Of a stretch of DNA of 5,352 nt, positions 1 through 5,352 are shown piece by piece. The stretch's first letter is position 1. The number at the start of each line of letters is the position of its first letter. Location of the stretch: positions 1 to 5,352 of the forward strand of contig CABQOJ010000096.1 of NCBI GenBank assembly GCA_902465775.1, in the 5' to 3' direction. Under the pieces are notes generated by a model, which saw only the letters and a program-made list of their open reading frames with translations, was not told the DNA's origin and did no database searches. This DNA is from an uncultured Porphyromonas sp. GTDB taxonomy: Bacteria; Bacteroidota; Bacteroidia; Bacteroidales; Porphyromonadaceae. A program made the position numbers and the translations under genes.

Positions 1-27
1 GTGTGAAAGCTTCGCTTTATGTCGCAT
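1..27 (-). CDS. queA: Probable start of queA (tRNA preQ1 ribosyltransferase-isomerase), partial
   Basis: An ATG at 27-25 on the minus strand opens a frame that runs off the left edge of the window and encodes MRHKAKLSH. QueA proteins typically begin with a short stretch like MKLSxFxF, so the KLS near the start is suggestive. The position is also right: in Bacteroidales queA commonly follows truB in this cluster, and this ATG lies 40 bases after the truB stop in the same direction. QueA makes epoxyqueuosine at the tRNA wobble position, which would fit a neighbour that also modifies tRNA. Nine codons cannot prove identity, so the call rests mainly on gene order. Confidence 0.4.
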
Positions 28-67
28 ATTGGATTCTGTTTCTAATGGGATAGAGGGAATATAGTAG

Positions 68-832
68 TCAGGAGAGCTCCTCCTCTTCGGGTGTTAGGGC
101 GAGTAGCTCGTCCAGCTGGTCGAGGCTAAAGCAACTCGCCTGAGAGATCTCGCCAGAGCGTGTCCGCACCAGCTGAGTGAGGTAAGCTCCCGAGTCGAGA
201 GCCATGCCGAGGTCGCGTGCCAGCGAACGAATGTAGGTGCCTCTGCTACAGACGATGCGTAGCTGTAGGGTGGGGGGCGTGAAGCTAACTAGCTCCAGCT
301 CGTGGATAGTGACGTGCTTGTGTGCTAGCTCTACTTCCTGTCCCTGACGGGCTAGGTCGTAGGCGCGTATCCCGCCCACCTTGACCGCTGAGAAAGTGGG
401 AGGTCTCTGGTCTATCTCTCCCGTGAACTGGCGCAAGGCGCTCCGCACCATCTCCTCCGTGATATGTTCGTAGGGATAGGTCGCATCAATCTCGTGTTCG
501 CTGTCGAAGGATGGCGTGGTGGCTCCGAGCTGGAGCGTGGCGCAGTACTCTTTGTCATGATCCATCAGCTGCTCGATGAGCTTCGTGGCACGACCCGTGC
601 AGAGTACCAGCACGCCCGTCGCCTGCGGATCCAGCGTTCCGGCGTGGCCTACCTTGATGCGCTTGATGCCAGTCACCTGACGCACCATGATGCGCACCTT
701 ATTGACCACGTCAAAGGAGGTCCACCCCAACGGCTTGTCCAGTGGTATGATCGCTCCCGTACGTAACATGAGGGGGCGATGAGACTGTAGGTCGGCAGGA
801 GTGTATAGCTTGGAGGAGACTTCCTGATTCAT
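68..832 (-). CDS. truB: TruB, tRNA pseudouridine-55 synthase
   Basis: This cytoplasmic enzyme isomerises uridine 55 in the T-loop of tRNAs to pseudouridine. The 254-residue protein has the family landmarks in order: PLDKPLGWTSFDVVNKVR (residues 30-47), the catalytic motif GHAGTLDPQATGVL with the nucleophilic aspartate at D68, RPPTFSAVKVGG (143-154) followed by GIRAYDLAR, and the C-terminal CSRGTYIRSLARDLG block (195-209). The ATG at 832 lies 4 bases after the uppP stop, which suggests translational coupling. It gives about 20 residues ahead of the usual TruB start. A second ATG at residue 22 is the alternative, but the close coupling favours the longer form. All key residues are present and nothing suggests decay. 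Confidence 0.96.
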   Translation of the reverse strand: MNQEVSSKLYTPADLQSHRPLMLRTGAIIPLDKPLGWTSFDVVNKVRIMVRQVTGIKRIKVGHAGTLDPQATGVLVLCTGRATKLIEQLMDHDKEYCATLQLGATTPSFDSEHEIDATYPYEHITEEMVRSALRQFTGEIDQRPPTFSAVKVGGIRAYDLARQGQEVELAHKHVTIHELELVSFTPPTLQLRIVCSRGTYIRSLARDLGMALDSGAYLTQLVRTRSGEISQASCFSLDQLDELLALTPEEEELS

Positions 833-836
833 CTTA

Positions 837-1688
837 TTAGTGCATCGCTAGAGGCACCCCACAGAGCAGTAGGATGAGTACCAGTAGACCGACCACGATA
901 CGGTAGTAGCCGAAGAGCTTGAAGCCGTAGCGGGTCACATAGTTGATAAAGAACTTGATCGCTAGCAGAGCCACTACGAAAGCCACCACATTGCCCACGA
1001 GGAGTGCCATCCAGTTTTCCTGAAGTATCTGACTAGAGACAGGATCGGAGAGGAGTTTGTATCCCTTGAGCAGAGTGGCTCCGAGCATCGTTGGGACTGC
1101 TAGAAAGAAAGAGAACTCGGTCGCTGCACGTCTCGTGAGTCGCTGCTGCAGTCCCCCCACGATTGTCGCCATGGAGCGTGACACGCCTGGGATCATAGCG
1201 ATGGTCTGAAAGCAACCTATGACGAAAGCGTTGCGGTACGATGGGTGCTCTGCCTTCTGACTCTGAGCTGGCCAGATGCGATCGATGAAGAGCATAAAGA
1301 TGCCGCCCAAGAGGAGCATCGTGGCGACCACGTAGACATTGTCTAGGAGCTGGTCTATCTGCTTCTCCAGTAGTAGCCCGATGACCGCTGCGGGGATTAG
1401 TCCCACGAGGAGCTTGATGTAAAAGGTGAAGCGTCCGACCCATTGCCACCCCTGCGGTAGCTGACGTGCGCCCTCTTCCGCTCTAAAGGTGAAGAAGCGC
1501 TTGTAATACAGCACCACGACCGAGAGGATCGCCCCAAACTGGATCATCACCGTAAAGGCGCTTAGGAAAGGCGTACTCTTCATACCAAGCGCACCTTCCG
1601 TGAGAATCATGTGCCCCGTAGAGCTGATGGGGAGAAACTCCGTCAAGCCCTCTACGATGGCTAGAATGATGGATTCAAGTATCGTCAT
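837..1688 (-). CDS. uppP: UppP/BacA, undecaprenyl-diphosphate phosphatase
   Basis: This integral membrane enzyme dephosphorylates undecaprenyl diphosphate to the monophosphate carrier used in peptidoglycan and O-antigen assembly; overproduction gives bacitracin resistance in E. coli. The protein has 283 residues, close to the usual 265-285. The first signature, [14 protein letters not shown], is at residues 13-26, with E13, E17 and H26 matching the catalytic E17, E21 and H30 of E. coli. The second, [10 protein letters not shown] (167-176), carries the essential arginine R171. The usual GxSRSGATI has a methionine in place of glycine here, probably a tolerated lineage variant. Several long hydrophobic segments fit a multi-spanning membrane protein. 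The gene starts 24 bases after the DUF3098 stop and ends 4 bases before truB, so it belongs to the same operon. Confidence 0.96.
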   Translation of the reverse strand: MTILESIILAIVEGLTEFLPISSTGHMILTEGALGMKSTPFLSAFTVMIQFGAILSVVVLYYKRFFTFRAEEGARQLPQGWQWVGRFTFYIKLLVGLIPAAVIGLLLEKQIDQLLDNVYVVATMLLLGGIFMLFIDRIWPAQSQKAEHPSYRNAFVIGCFQTIAMIPGVSRSMATIVGGLQQRLTRRAATEFSFFLAVPTMLGATLLKGYKLLSDPVSSQILQENWMALLVGNVVAFVVALLAIKFFINYVTRYGFKLFGYYRIVVGLLVLILLLCGVPLAMH

Positions 1689-1712
1689 CTTAAGCGTTGC
1701 GGCACAAGAGGT

Positions 1713-1973
1713 TTACTTGCTTTGTGGCTTAGTGTCGCTATCCTTGCCGTTGCTTTTGTTGGGATCCTTGGGCTTAGCCATGATCGCATAGATGATTAGG
1801 AGGAAGCCGACCAACGTGACGATAGGCGCCACCACGATACGACGCGTGCTAAAGATCTCAGCTGTAAACTCTGTGCTGTCTGCGCTACCTCCGCCTGACA
1901 TCAAGAGGAGCCCCAGTATGATAATCCCCACGGAGACCGCTAGGAGGATATAGTTCTTCTTGCCAAATACCAT
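1713..1973 (-). CDS. DUF3098 small membrane protein
   Basis: An 86-residue protein beginning MVFGKKNYILL, with two predicted membrane helices (about residues 8-25 and 47-65). A short loop separates them, containing MSGGGSADSTEF and EIFSTRRIVVAP, and a hydrophilic lysine-rich tail follows. The FGKKNY start, the MSGGG motif after helix 1 and the EIFSxRRIxxAP motif before helix 2 are what I associate with DUF3098, a Bacteroidota family of unknown function. The frame stays open upstream to 2030, but those extra 19 residues would overlap the ftsX end and do not look like the family. The ATG at 1973 is therefore chosen, 31 bases after the ftsX stop. Its place between FtsX and UppP hints at an envelope or division role, but that is inference only. 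Confidence 0.88.
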   Translation of the reverse strand: MVFGKKNYILLAVSVGIIILGLLLMSGGGSADSTEFTAEIFSTRRIVVAPIVTLVGFLLIIYAIMAKPKDPNKSNGKDSDTKPQSK

Positions 1974-2004
1974 AATTGATAAGTTGTAATGGATAAGATA
2001 GTGA

Positions 2005-2892
2005 CTAAGCCATGACGATGCGTCCGCCATCCATACGAATGTATCGGCTCGTCGAGATAGAAGCGGTGATCCACGAGAGCAGGATGCCGAGGCAAATGAT
2101 TCCTCCGAGGATGATCGCCACCTCGCTGTAGCTGAGGTAGCTCTGGAGGAGTAGCGGGTTGCGCTGTATCATATAGAAAAGCGTGCCTGCGATCATACAA
2201 GTCGCCAACAAACCGCCCCACAGCCCGTTGAAGATACTGTAAGTGGTAAAGGGCTTACGGATCAAGCTTGGCTTAGCTCCCAGCAGGGTCATAGAGCGGA
2301 TCAGGAAGCGCCGGCTGTAGATCATAATGTGGGTCATACTATTGACCTGTATGATAGCGATGATCAGCAGGATCAGCGAGACGATCAGTAGGATCGTCGA
2401 GAGATGCTGCATATTCTCATCGATCATCTGGAGCATATCTCCACGGTAGCTCATCATCTGCACATTGCCCCACGATGCGAAGTCGCTCTCTATCTGCGCC
2501 ATGCTATCGGCCACGGCGTACTGTGACTTGAGATGCACCTCTAGCGAGGGTTGTAAGGGGTTAAAGCCAAGGACCGCCACGGGGTCTTCGCCGATCTCCT
2601 CCTCTAGTTGTCGTGCCGCCTCAGCAGGCGTTATGTAGGTCACATCCTTGATGTAGGGTGCTTGTTGCACTTGATGCATCAGTGCGATGCTATCCTGAGC
2701 AGTCGTCTCTGGGTCTAGCAGGACGGTGAAGGTCATCTCCTCACGCACTGACTGCTCTAGGTGATACTTGCCCACCTCGAGGAGAGCTATAGATCCCAGC
2801 AGGAAGAGAGGCAAGGCGATACATACGATCGCAATAATCCTAGACGAGGGGAGTAGCGATCGGCGCCGTGGGCGAGGGGTGTGATGCGACAT
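2005..2892 (-). CDS. ftsX: FtsX-family cell-division / ABC transporter permease-like protein
   Basis: FtsX pairs with the ATPase FtsE in the inner membrane and, in studied bacteria, links division to activation of peptidoglycan hydrolases. The 295-residue protein shows the standard layout. It has a basic cytoplasmic N-terminus (RPRRRS), TM1 (about 18-40) and an extracytoplasmic domain with the PLQPSLEVHLK motif (112-122), which resembles the conserved FtsX NPLPxSFEV segment. TM2 (about 163-183), TM3 (about 217-242) and TM4 (about 258-280) follow, with a cytoplasmic stretch RRFLIRSMTLLGAK between TM2 and TM3 typical of FtsX/MacB permeases. The start is taken at the ATG at 2892; a TTG two codons upstream (2898) is in frame but less likely. 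No ftsE is in the window. This is the first gene of the minus-strand operon. Confidence 0.92.
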   Translation of the reverse strand: MSHHTPRPRRRSLLPSSRIIAIVCIALPLFLLGSIALLEVGKYHLEQSVREEMTFTVLLDPETTAQDSIALMHQVQQAPYIKDVTYITPAEAARQLEEEIGEDPVAVLGFNPLQPSLEVHLKSQYAVADSMAQIESDFASWGNVQMMSYRGDMLQMIDENMQHLSTILLIVSLILLIIAIIQVNSMTHIMIYSRRFLIRSMTLLGAKPSLIRKPFTTYSIFNGLWGGLLATCMIAGTLFYMIQRNPLLLQSYLSYSEVAIILGGIICLGILLSWITASISTSRYIRMDGGRIVMA

Positions 2893-3023
2893 AGGCAAGC
2901 GTAAATCTTAGCTGTAAAACGTACGAGCTGTGGTATATACAGATAAAACAGGTCAATTAGCGATGCGTCCCCTCCCTAGTCTATATTCAGAGACTATACA
3001 AAGGGCATCATACATCATTTATG

Positions 3024-3031
3024 CAAAGGTA
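3024..3031 (-). promoter_or_regulatory. Bacteroidota-type -7 element for the ftsX operon
   Basis: The minus strand reads TACCTTTG here, an exact match to the TAnnTTTG -7 consensus of the Bacteroides primary sigma factor. It faces ftsX and would give a leader of roughly 120 bases before the ATG at 2892. No convincing TTTG -33 element lies about 20 bases further upstream, so the call rests on the -7 element and its position. Confidence 0.5.
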
Positions 3032-3126
3032 CATAAATATCCGAAGCGAAGCTACAGGTCCGTAAATTCCTCTCCACTAAAGCCGTCTGAGCAGAACGTA
3101 TTCCCGCCAACACTTATAATAGTAAC

Positions 3127-3159
3127 GATAAAGTTGTATCTTTGCATACTATATGATAG
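3127..3159 (+). promoter_or_regulatory. Candidate HipB operator(s): GATA/TATC inverted motifs at the hipBA promoter
   Basis: GATA-N6-TATC (3127-3140) overlaps the hipB -7 element. The same TATC (3137-3140) pairs across 14 bases with GATA (3155-3158), and CTAT-N3-ATAG lies at 3149-3159. E. coli HipB binds TATCC-N8-GGATA operators at its own promoter, so TATC/GATA arms at this position are suggestive. The arms are only 4 bases long in AT-rich DNA and could occur by chance. Confidence 0.3.
3137..3144 (+). promoter_or_regulatory. Bacteroidota-type -7 element for hipBA
   Basis: TATCTTTG matches the TAnnTTTG -7 consensus. It ends 25 bases before the hipB ATG at 3170, leaving a short leader. The expected -33 region (about 3113-3117, CTTAT) is a poor match to TTTG. 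Its position supports the downstream start chosen for hipB, because the longer open frame would begin far upstream of the promoter. Confidence 0.55.
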
Positions 3160-3169
3160 GTTGAGTGAT

Positions 3170-3490
3170 ATGGCGAAGAACACAATGGGTACAAAGCTAC
3201 CCCGCAAACTAGAGCTAAAGATGCAGGAGGTAGGCGAACAGATCAAGCTGGCTCGCCTGAGGCGTAACCTCTCCATCGCGCAGGTCGCTGAGCGAGCTAC
3301 CTGCTCGACACTGACCGTCTCACGCATAGAGAGAGGGACGCCCTCCGTTTCTATTGGCATTTACCTGCGGGTGCTCTACGCCTTGCAGCTCGAAGATGAC
3401 ATCCTCTACATCGCTCGAGAGGATGAGCTAGGGCGCCGCCTCCAGGATTTGTCGCTCGTCGCTCGTCGTCGAGCCTCTAAGAAAGAATAA
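3170..3490 (+). CDS. hipB: HipB-like Xre-family antitoxin / transcriptional regulator
   Basis: The 106-residue protein contains one Xre/Cro-type helix-turn-helix domain at about residues 20-75. The scaffold VGEQIKLARLRR is followed by the helix-turn-helix LSIAQVAERATCSTLTVSRI, then ERGTPSVSIGIYLRVLYAL. Both ends are basic (PRKLELK near the start; ARRRASKKE at the tail). In hipBA systems HipB neutralises the HipA kinase and, with it, represses the shared promoter. The order hipB then hipA with only 3 bases between them matches that arrangement. The frame is open back to 2930, but those 80 residues look non-coding, so the ATG at 3170 just after the TATCTTTG element is the best start. ATG 3185 is a less likely alternative. 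The antitoxin role comes mainly from the hipA partner. Confidence 0.85.
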   Translation: MAKNTMGTKLPRKLELKMQEVGEQIKLARLRRNLSIAQVAERATCSTLTVSRIERGTPSVSIGIYLRVLYALQLEDDILYIAREDELGRRLQDLSLVARRRASKKE

Positions 3491-3493
3491 TCT

Positions 3494-4753
3494 ATGCAGA
3501 AGCTACTGGTATACGCTGACTTTGACTGGCTGAAGGAGCCTGCGCTGATGGGAGAGCTGAGCTACGAATCTCTGCGTGGGGAGGATAGTTATGGCTTCAG
3601 CTTTGATGAAGAGTGGCTACGTAAGGCAGGCGAACTCCTCCTGAGTGCAGATCTTAATAACTACCCAGGAGTCCAATATACGGCGGCAGGCTGTGATATC
3701 TTCGGGTGCTTCTCTGATGCTTTGCCCGATAGGTGGGGGCGAACATTGCTCAATCGTCGAGAGCAACTCTTAGCCCAAGAGGAAGGACGTCCTCTGCGCC
3801 GACTCTCTTCATTTGACTACCTATTAGGAATTGATGATTACTCTCGGATGGGAGGCTTTCGATTCAAAGAGCGTGCAGATGCCGACTTTATCAATAGTAC
3901 ACCAACGCTAAGGGTTCCCCCCTTGGCAAACATTCGAGATCTGGAGTTTGCAGCCATACAAATAGAGCAAAGCGAGCAGCAGAACGAACTACCTGACAAA
4001 AAATGGATCGCACAGCTGATTCAGCCAGGCACATCCCTGGGAGGAGCACGCCCCAAAGCCAGTGTGATAGACACGGATGGCTCTTTGTGTGTCGCAAAGT
4101 TTCCCTCCCGCCAAGATGACTATGACGCAGAGCTGTGGGAACATCTGTGCCATTTGCTGGCGAAGAGGGCTGGTATCTCGGTGGCTGAGACGAGGGTGCT
4201 ACAGACCTCTGATCGTCGTCATACGCTTATCTCTCGACGTTTTGACAGGACGAAGAGCGGGAAGCGTATCCACTTTGCATCCGCCATGACACTCCTCGGA
4301 CTGCATGATGGCGACAATGCCACAAATGGCCACGGCTACTTGGATATCGTAGACTTTATCATTCGTTACGGTGCCGATGTTGACAACAATCTGCGAGAGT
4401 TGTACCGTCGTGTCGCTTTCAATATCTGTATCGGTAATAGCGATGATCACTTCCGAAATCACGGTTTCTTACTTACCCCAAAAGGCTGGACGCTATCTCC
4501 CGCTTATGATCTAAACCCGACACTCAGCAGGCACCAAAGCTTGCTGATCACGGCTACGTCTAACGAGGCAGACCTCTCGCTCTTAGGTGATGCCTCAGAG
4601 GAGTACATGCTCAGTAGGCCGGTCGCCGACAGCATCATATCGGAGGTGTGTGAAGCTCTGAAATGTTGGCATGCTTTGGCCTCTCAGCTGGGAGTCCCCA
4701 AGAGAGAAATAGCGAGCTTCGCTGATCGCTGGGCTCCCGTCATTCATAGCTAG
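3494..4753 (+). CDS. hipA: HipA-family serine/threonine kinase toxin
   Basis: HipA toxins are kinases; E. coli HipA phosphorylates glutamyl-tRNA synthetase, stalling translation and promoting persistence. The 419-residue protein is full length (E. coli HipA has 440). It has an N-terminal HipA N1-type region (about 1-130, with FGCFSDALPDRWGR at 70-83) and a HipA-C kinase domain. Visible motifs are GTSLGGARPK (179-188), whose S181 aligns with the autophosphorylated S150 of E. coli; the ATP-binding lysine K202 in VAKFP; ISRRFDR (246-252); the catalytic loop GNSDDHFRNHGF (314-325) with likely catalytic D317 and N322; and LSPAYDLNP with metal-binding D339. No key residue is missing, so an active kinase is expected. 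It follows hipB by 3 bases and is presumably co-transcribed. Its protein target cannot be read from sequence. Confidence 0.94.
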   Translation: MQKLLVYADFDWLKEPALMGELSYESLRGEDSYGFSFDEEWLRKAGELLLSADLNNYPGVQYTAAGCDIFGCFSDALPDRWGRTLLNRREQLLAQEEGRPLRRLSSFDYLLGIDDYSRMGGFRFKERADADFINSTPTLRVPPLANIRDLEFAAIQIEQSEQQNELPDKKWIAQLIQPGTSLGGARPKASVIDTDGSLCVAKFPSRQDDYDAELWEHLCHLLAKRAGISVAETRVLQTSDRRHTLISRRFDRTKSGKRIHFASAMTLLGLHDGDNATNGHGYLDIVDFIIRYGADVDNNLRELYRRVAFNICIGNSDDHFRNHGFLLTPKGWTLSPAYDLNPTLSRHQSLLITATSNEADLSLLGDASEEYMLSRPVADSIISEVCEALKCWHALASQLGVPKREIASFADRWAPVIHS

Positions 4754-4900
4754 CACTGCAAGTTAAGTAGCTTGCTAGACGTTATCTGAGCGCTCCTACA
4801 TCTCGCAGCACGTGACTGGGGTAGACGCTCGGCGAACTGTCTGGTCAAGTGTGTCTCTACGTCGTGATGCGGGTGTCGTTTGTCGGGACGCTTTGGGCAC
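4754..4900. other. Non-coding stretch after hipA, nothing recognised
   Basis: Apart from a weak stem-loop directly after the hipA stop, I see no tRNA, promoter, coding frame or mobile-element end here. There is an isolated 8-base palindrome GAGCGCTC at 4788-4795, and GTGTCGTTT (4873-4881) recurs at 4996-5004 inside the palindromic array. Together with the array and the pepE leader it forms the 472-base gene-free gap. Confidence 0.5.
4758..4775 (+). terminator. Weak stem-loop after hipA, possible terminator
   Basis: GCAAG (4758-4762) and CTTGC (4771-4775) can pair around an 8-base loop, starting 5 bases after the hipA stop. CTA (4752-4754) with TAG (4775-4777) could lengthen the stem past a bulge. 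No run of T follows, so it is a poor intrinsic terminator and might only affect mRNA stability. Confidence 0.25.
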
Positions 4901-5105
4901 CCCACGGAGGAAGTGCAAAATGCCTCGGTAGAGATTGTCTATTCTCCACGGAGGAATGGAAAAATTCTTCGGAACTTTGATCCCCTTCTTCCGAAGTGTC
5001 GTTTCATTCTTCCGAAGTTTTGTTTGCCATCTCGGTGGAGAATGTTTGTTTCCTCGGGAGCTATTGTAGATTTCCTCCGTGGGCGCTTTTGACAGCTCGG
5101 AGGAG
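4900..5105. repeat. Phased array of palindromic cores forming one large dyad centred at 4992
   Basis: Ten short, mostly self-complementary cores occur with centres near 4904, 4928, 4948, 4970, 4992, 5013, 5035, 5056, 5079 and 5100, a mean spacing of about 21.8 bases. Examples are CTCCACGGAG (4944-4953), CTTCCGAAG (4988-4996 and 5009-5017), CTCGGTGGAG (5031-5040) and CTCGGAGGAG (5096-5105). Nine of them (4900-5083) are also mirrored about base 4992: CCCACGGAGGAA (4901-4912) with TTCCTCCGTGGG (5072-5083); ATTCTCCACGGAG (4941-4953) with CTCGGTGGAGAAT (5031-5043), one mismatch; CTTCGGAA (4967-4974) with TTCCGAAG (5010-5017). By hand, 55 of 91 mirrored pairs from 4901 to 5083 are Watson-Crick and 9 are G-T, without gaps. 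It may be a long hairpin RNA or a phased protein-binding array. I do not recognise a named family. Confidence 0.8.
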
Positions 5106-5143
5106 TTAATGCTGTAAGTGGCAGGAGTGAAGAGCTTTGCGGA

Positions 5144-5160
5144 GCTTTTGTGTGGAAAGC
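5144..5160 (+). other. Small stem-loop upstream of pepE promoter
   Basis: GCTTT (5144-5148) and AAAGC (5156-5160) can pair around a 7-base loop. Just before it, AGCTTTGCGG (5133-5142) is followed by the near-copy AGCTTTTGTG (5143-5152), a short tandem duplication. Both lie between the palindromic array and the pepE -7 element. No function is assigned and chance is possible. Confidence 0.25.
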
Positions 5161-5184
5161 GTGGAGCCGTGTATTTCTATTTTG

Positions 5185-5192
5185 TACCTTTG
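5185..5192 (+). promoter_or_regulatory. Bacteroidota-type -7 element for pepE
   Basis: TACCTTTG matches the TAnnTTTG consensus exactly and is the same octamer as the ftsX-facing element. It ends 33 bases before the pepE ATG, a plausible leader length. The -33 region about 20 bases upstream (near 5161-5166, GTGGAG) does not match TTTG well. The element suggests pepE is transcribed separately from hipBA. Confidence 0.55.
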
Positions 5193-5225
5193 CGACTAGA
5201 TTATCTCAATCATTCTAGTACAGAT

Positions 5226-5352
5226 ATGAAGAAACTCTTACTTATATCCAACTCTGCATCTCAGGGCCAGCCTTATCTAGGCTATGCTGCTGAGGAGATT
5301 GGTCGCTTCCTAGGTCCAGTGGCTCAGGATGTACTCTTCGTCCCTTATGCTG
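5226..5352 (+). CDS. pepE: Peptidase E-like protein (family S51), 5' fragment
   Basis: The first 42 codons of a plus-strand gene that continues past the right edge. The start MKKLLLISNSASQGQPYLGYA and the later DVLFVPYA match the N-terminal pattern of peptidase E, where the E. coli protein begins MELLLLSNST and has a VFIPFAG strand at about the same distance. PepE is a cytoplasmic serine dipeptidase that cleaves Asp-Xaa dipeptides; its catalytic residues would lie outside the window, so activity cannot be judged. The ATG at 5226 is supported by the -7 element at 5185-5192 and by the family's start position. A related S51 enzyme such as cyanophycinase is less likely from this N-terminus. Confidence 0.82.
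   Translation, partial: MKKLLLISNSASQGQPYLGYAAEEIGRFLGPVAQDVLFVPYA

Noticed and set aside
464..766. 100-codon plus-strand frame opposite truB
   Set aside because: It is antisense to the conserved catalytic part of truB and has no recognisable domain or start signal.
1033..1449. 138-codon minus-strand frame inside uppP
   Set aside because: It is an alternative frame of a clearly recognised uppP gene, with an arginine- and histidine-rich composition typical of out-of-frame translation.
2930..3169. 80-residue N-terminal extension of the hipB frame
   Set aside because: It spans both divergent promoter elements, has no conserved-looking content, and would give an Xre protein far longer than usual. 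The ATG at 3170 fits the family and the -7 element.
3052..3360. 102-codon minus-strand frame opposite hipB
   Set aside because: It overlaps the hipBA promoter and the helix-turn-helix coding region in antisense and looks like a shadow frame.
4880..5092. 70-codon plus-strand open frame across the palindromic array
   Set aside because: It begins with TTG and lies wholly inside the inverted-repeat array. Its composition follows the repeats and it resembles no protein family I know.
4900..5105. CRISPR array
   Set aside because: The recurring cores are only 8-12 bases, differ from one another, change orientation about a central axis and have spacers of about 12 bases. CRISPR repeats are near-identical and 23 bases or longer, and no cas gene is present.
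4754..5225. tRNA or other known RNA gene in the gap between hipA and pepE
   Set aside because: I found no cloverleaf, GGTTCGAATC-like T-arm or CCA end. The only strong structure is the palindromic array, which does not match an RNA family I can name.

Overview
The window looks like a chromosomal segment of a Bacteroidota bacterium, most likely a Porphyromonas-type member of the Bacteroidales. Three things suggest this. The minus-strand gene order ftsX - DUF3098 - uppP - truB - (probable queA) is the one I know from Bacteroidales. TAnnTTTG-type -7 promoter elements precede three genes. Start codons have A-rich leaders rather than clear Shine-Dalgarno sequences. The genus is inferred from general resemblance, not from a database search.

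Left two thirds, minus strand (1-2892): a tightly packed housekeeping operon. It runs from ftsX (cell-division/ABC-transporter-like membrane protein) through a small two-helix DUF3098 membrane protein, uppP (undecaprenyl-diphosphate phosphatase) and truB (tRNA pseudouridine-55 synthase) into what is probably the first nine codons of queA at the left edge. Gaps are 31, 24, 4 and 40 bases. The operon combines cell-envelope and tRNA-modification functions.

Middle (2893-4753): a 277-base divergent intergenic region holds a promoter for each direction. A two-gene plus-strand hipBA toxin-antitoxin module follows: a 106-residue Xre/HipB-like regulator and, 3 bases later, a full-length 419-residue HipA-family serine/threonine kinase with its catalytic motifs intact. 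GATA/TATC inverted motifs overlapping and following the hipB -7 element are candidate autoregulatory operators.

Right part (4754-5225): 472 bases without a credible gene, holding the most unusual structure in the window. From about 4901 to 5083 the DNA is one large gap-free imperfect palindrome centred on base 4992. By hand count 55 of 91 mirrored positions are Watson-Crick pairs, with 9 more G-T pairs. Short palindromic cores of the CTCC..GGAG / CTTCCGAAG kind recur through it about every 22 bases, ten times between 4900 and 5105. It could be a long structured RNA or a phased array of protein-binding sites. I do not recognise it as a named element.

Right edge (5226-5352): the first 42 codons of a pepE-like (peptidase E, family S51) gene with its own TAnnTTTG promoter element.
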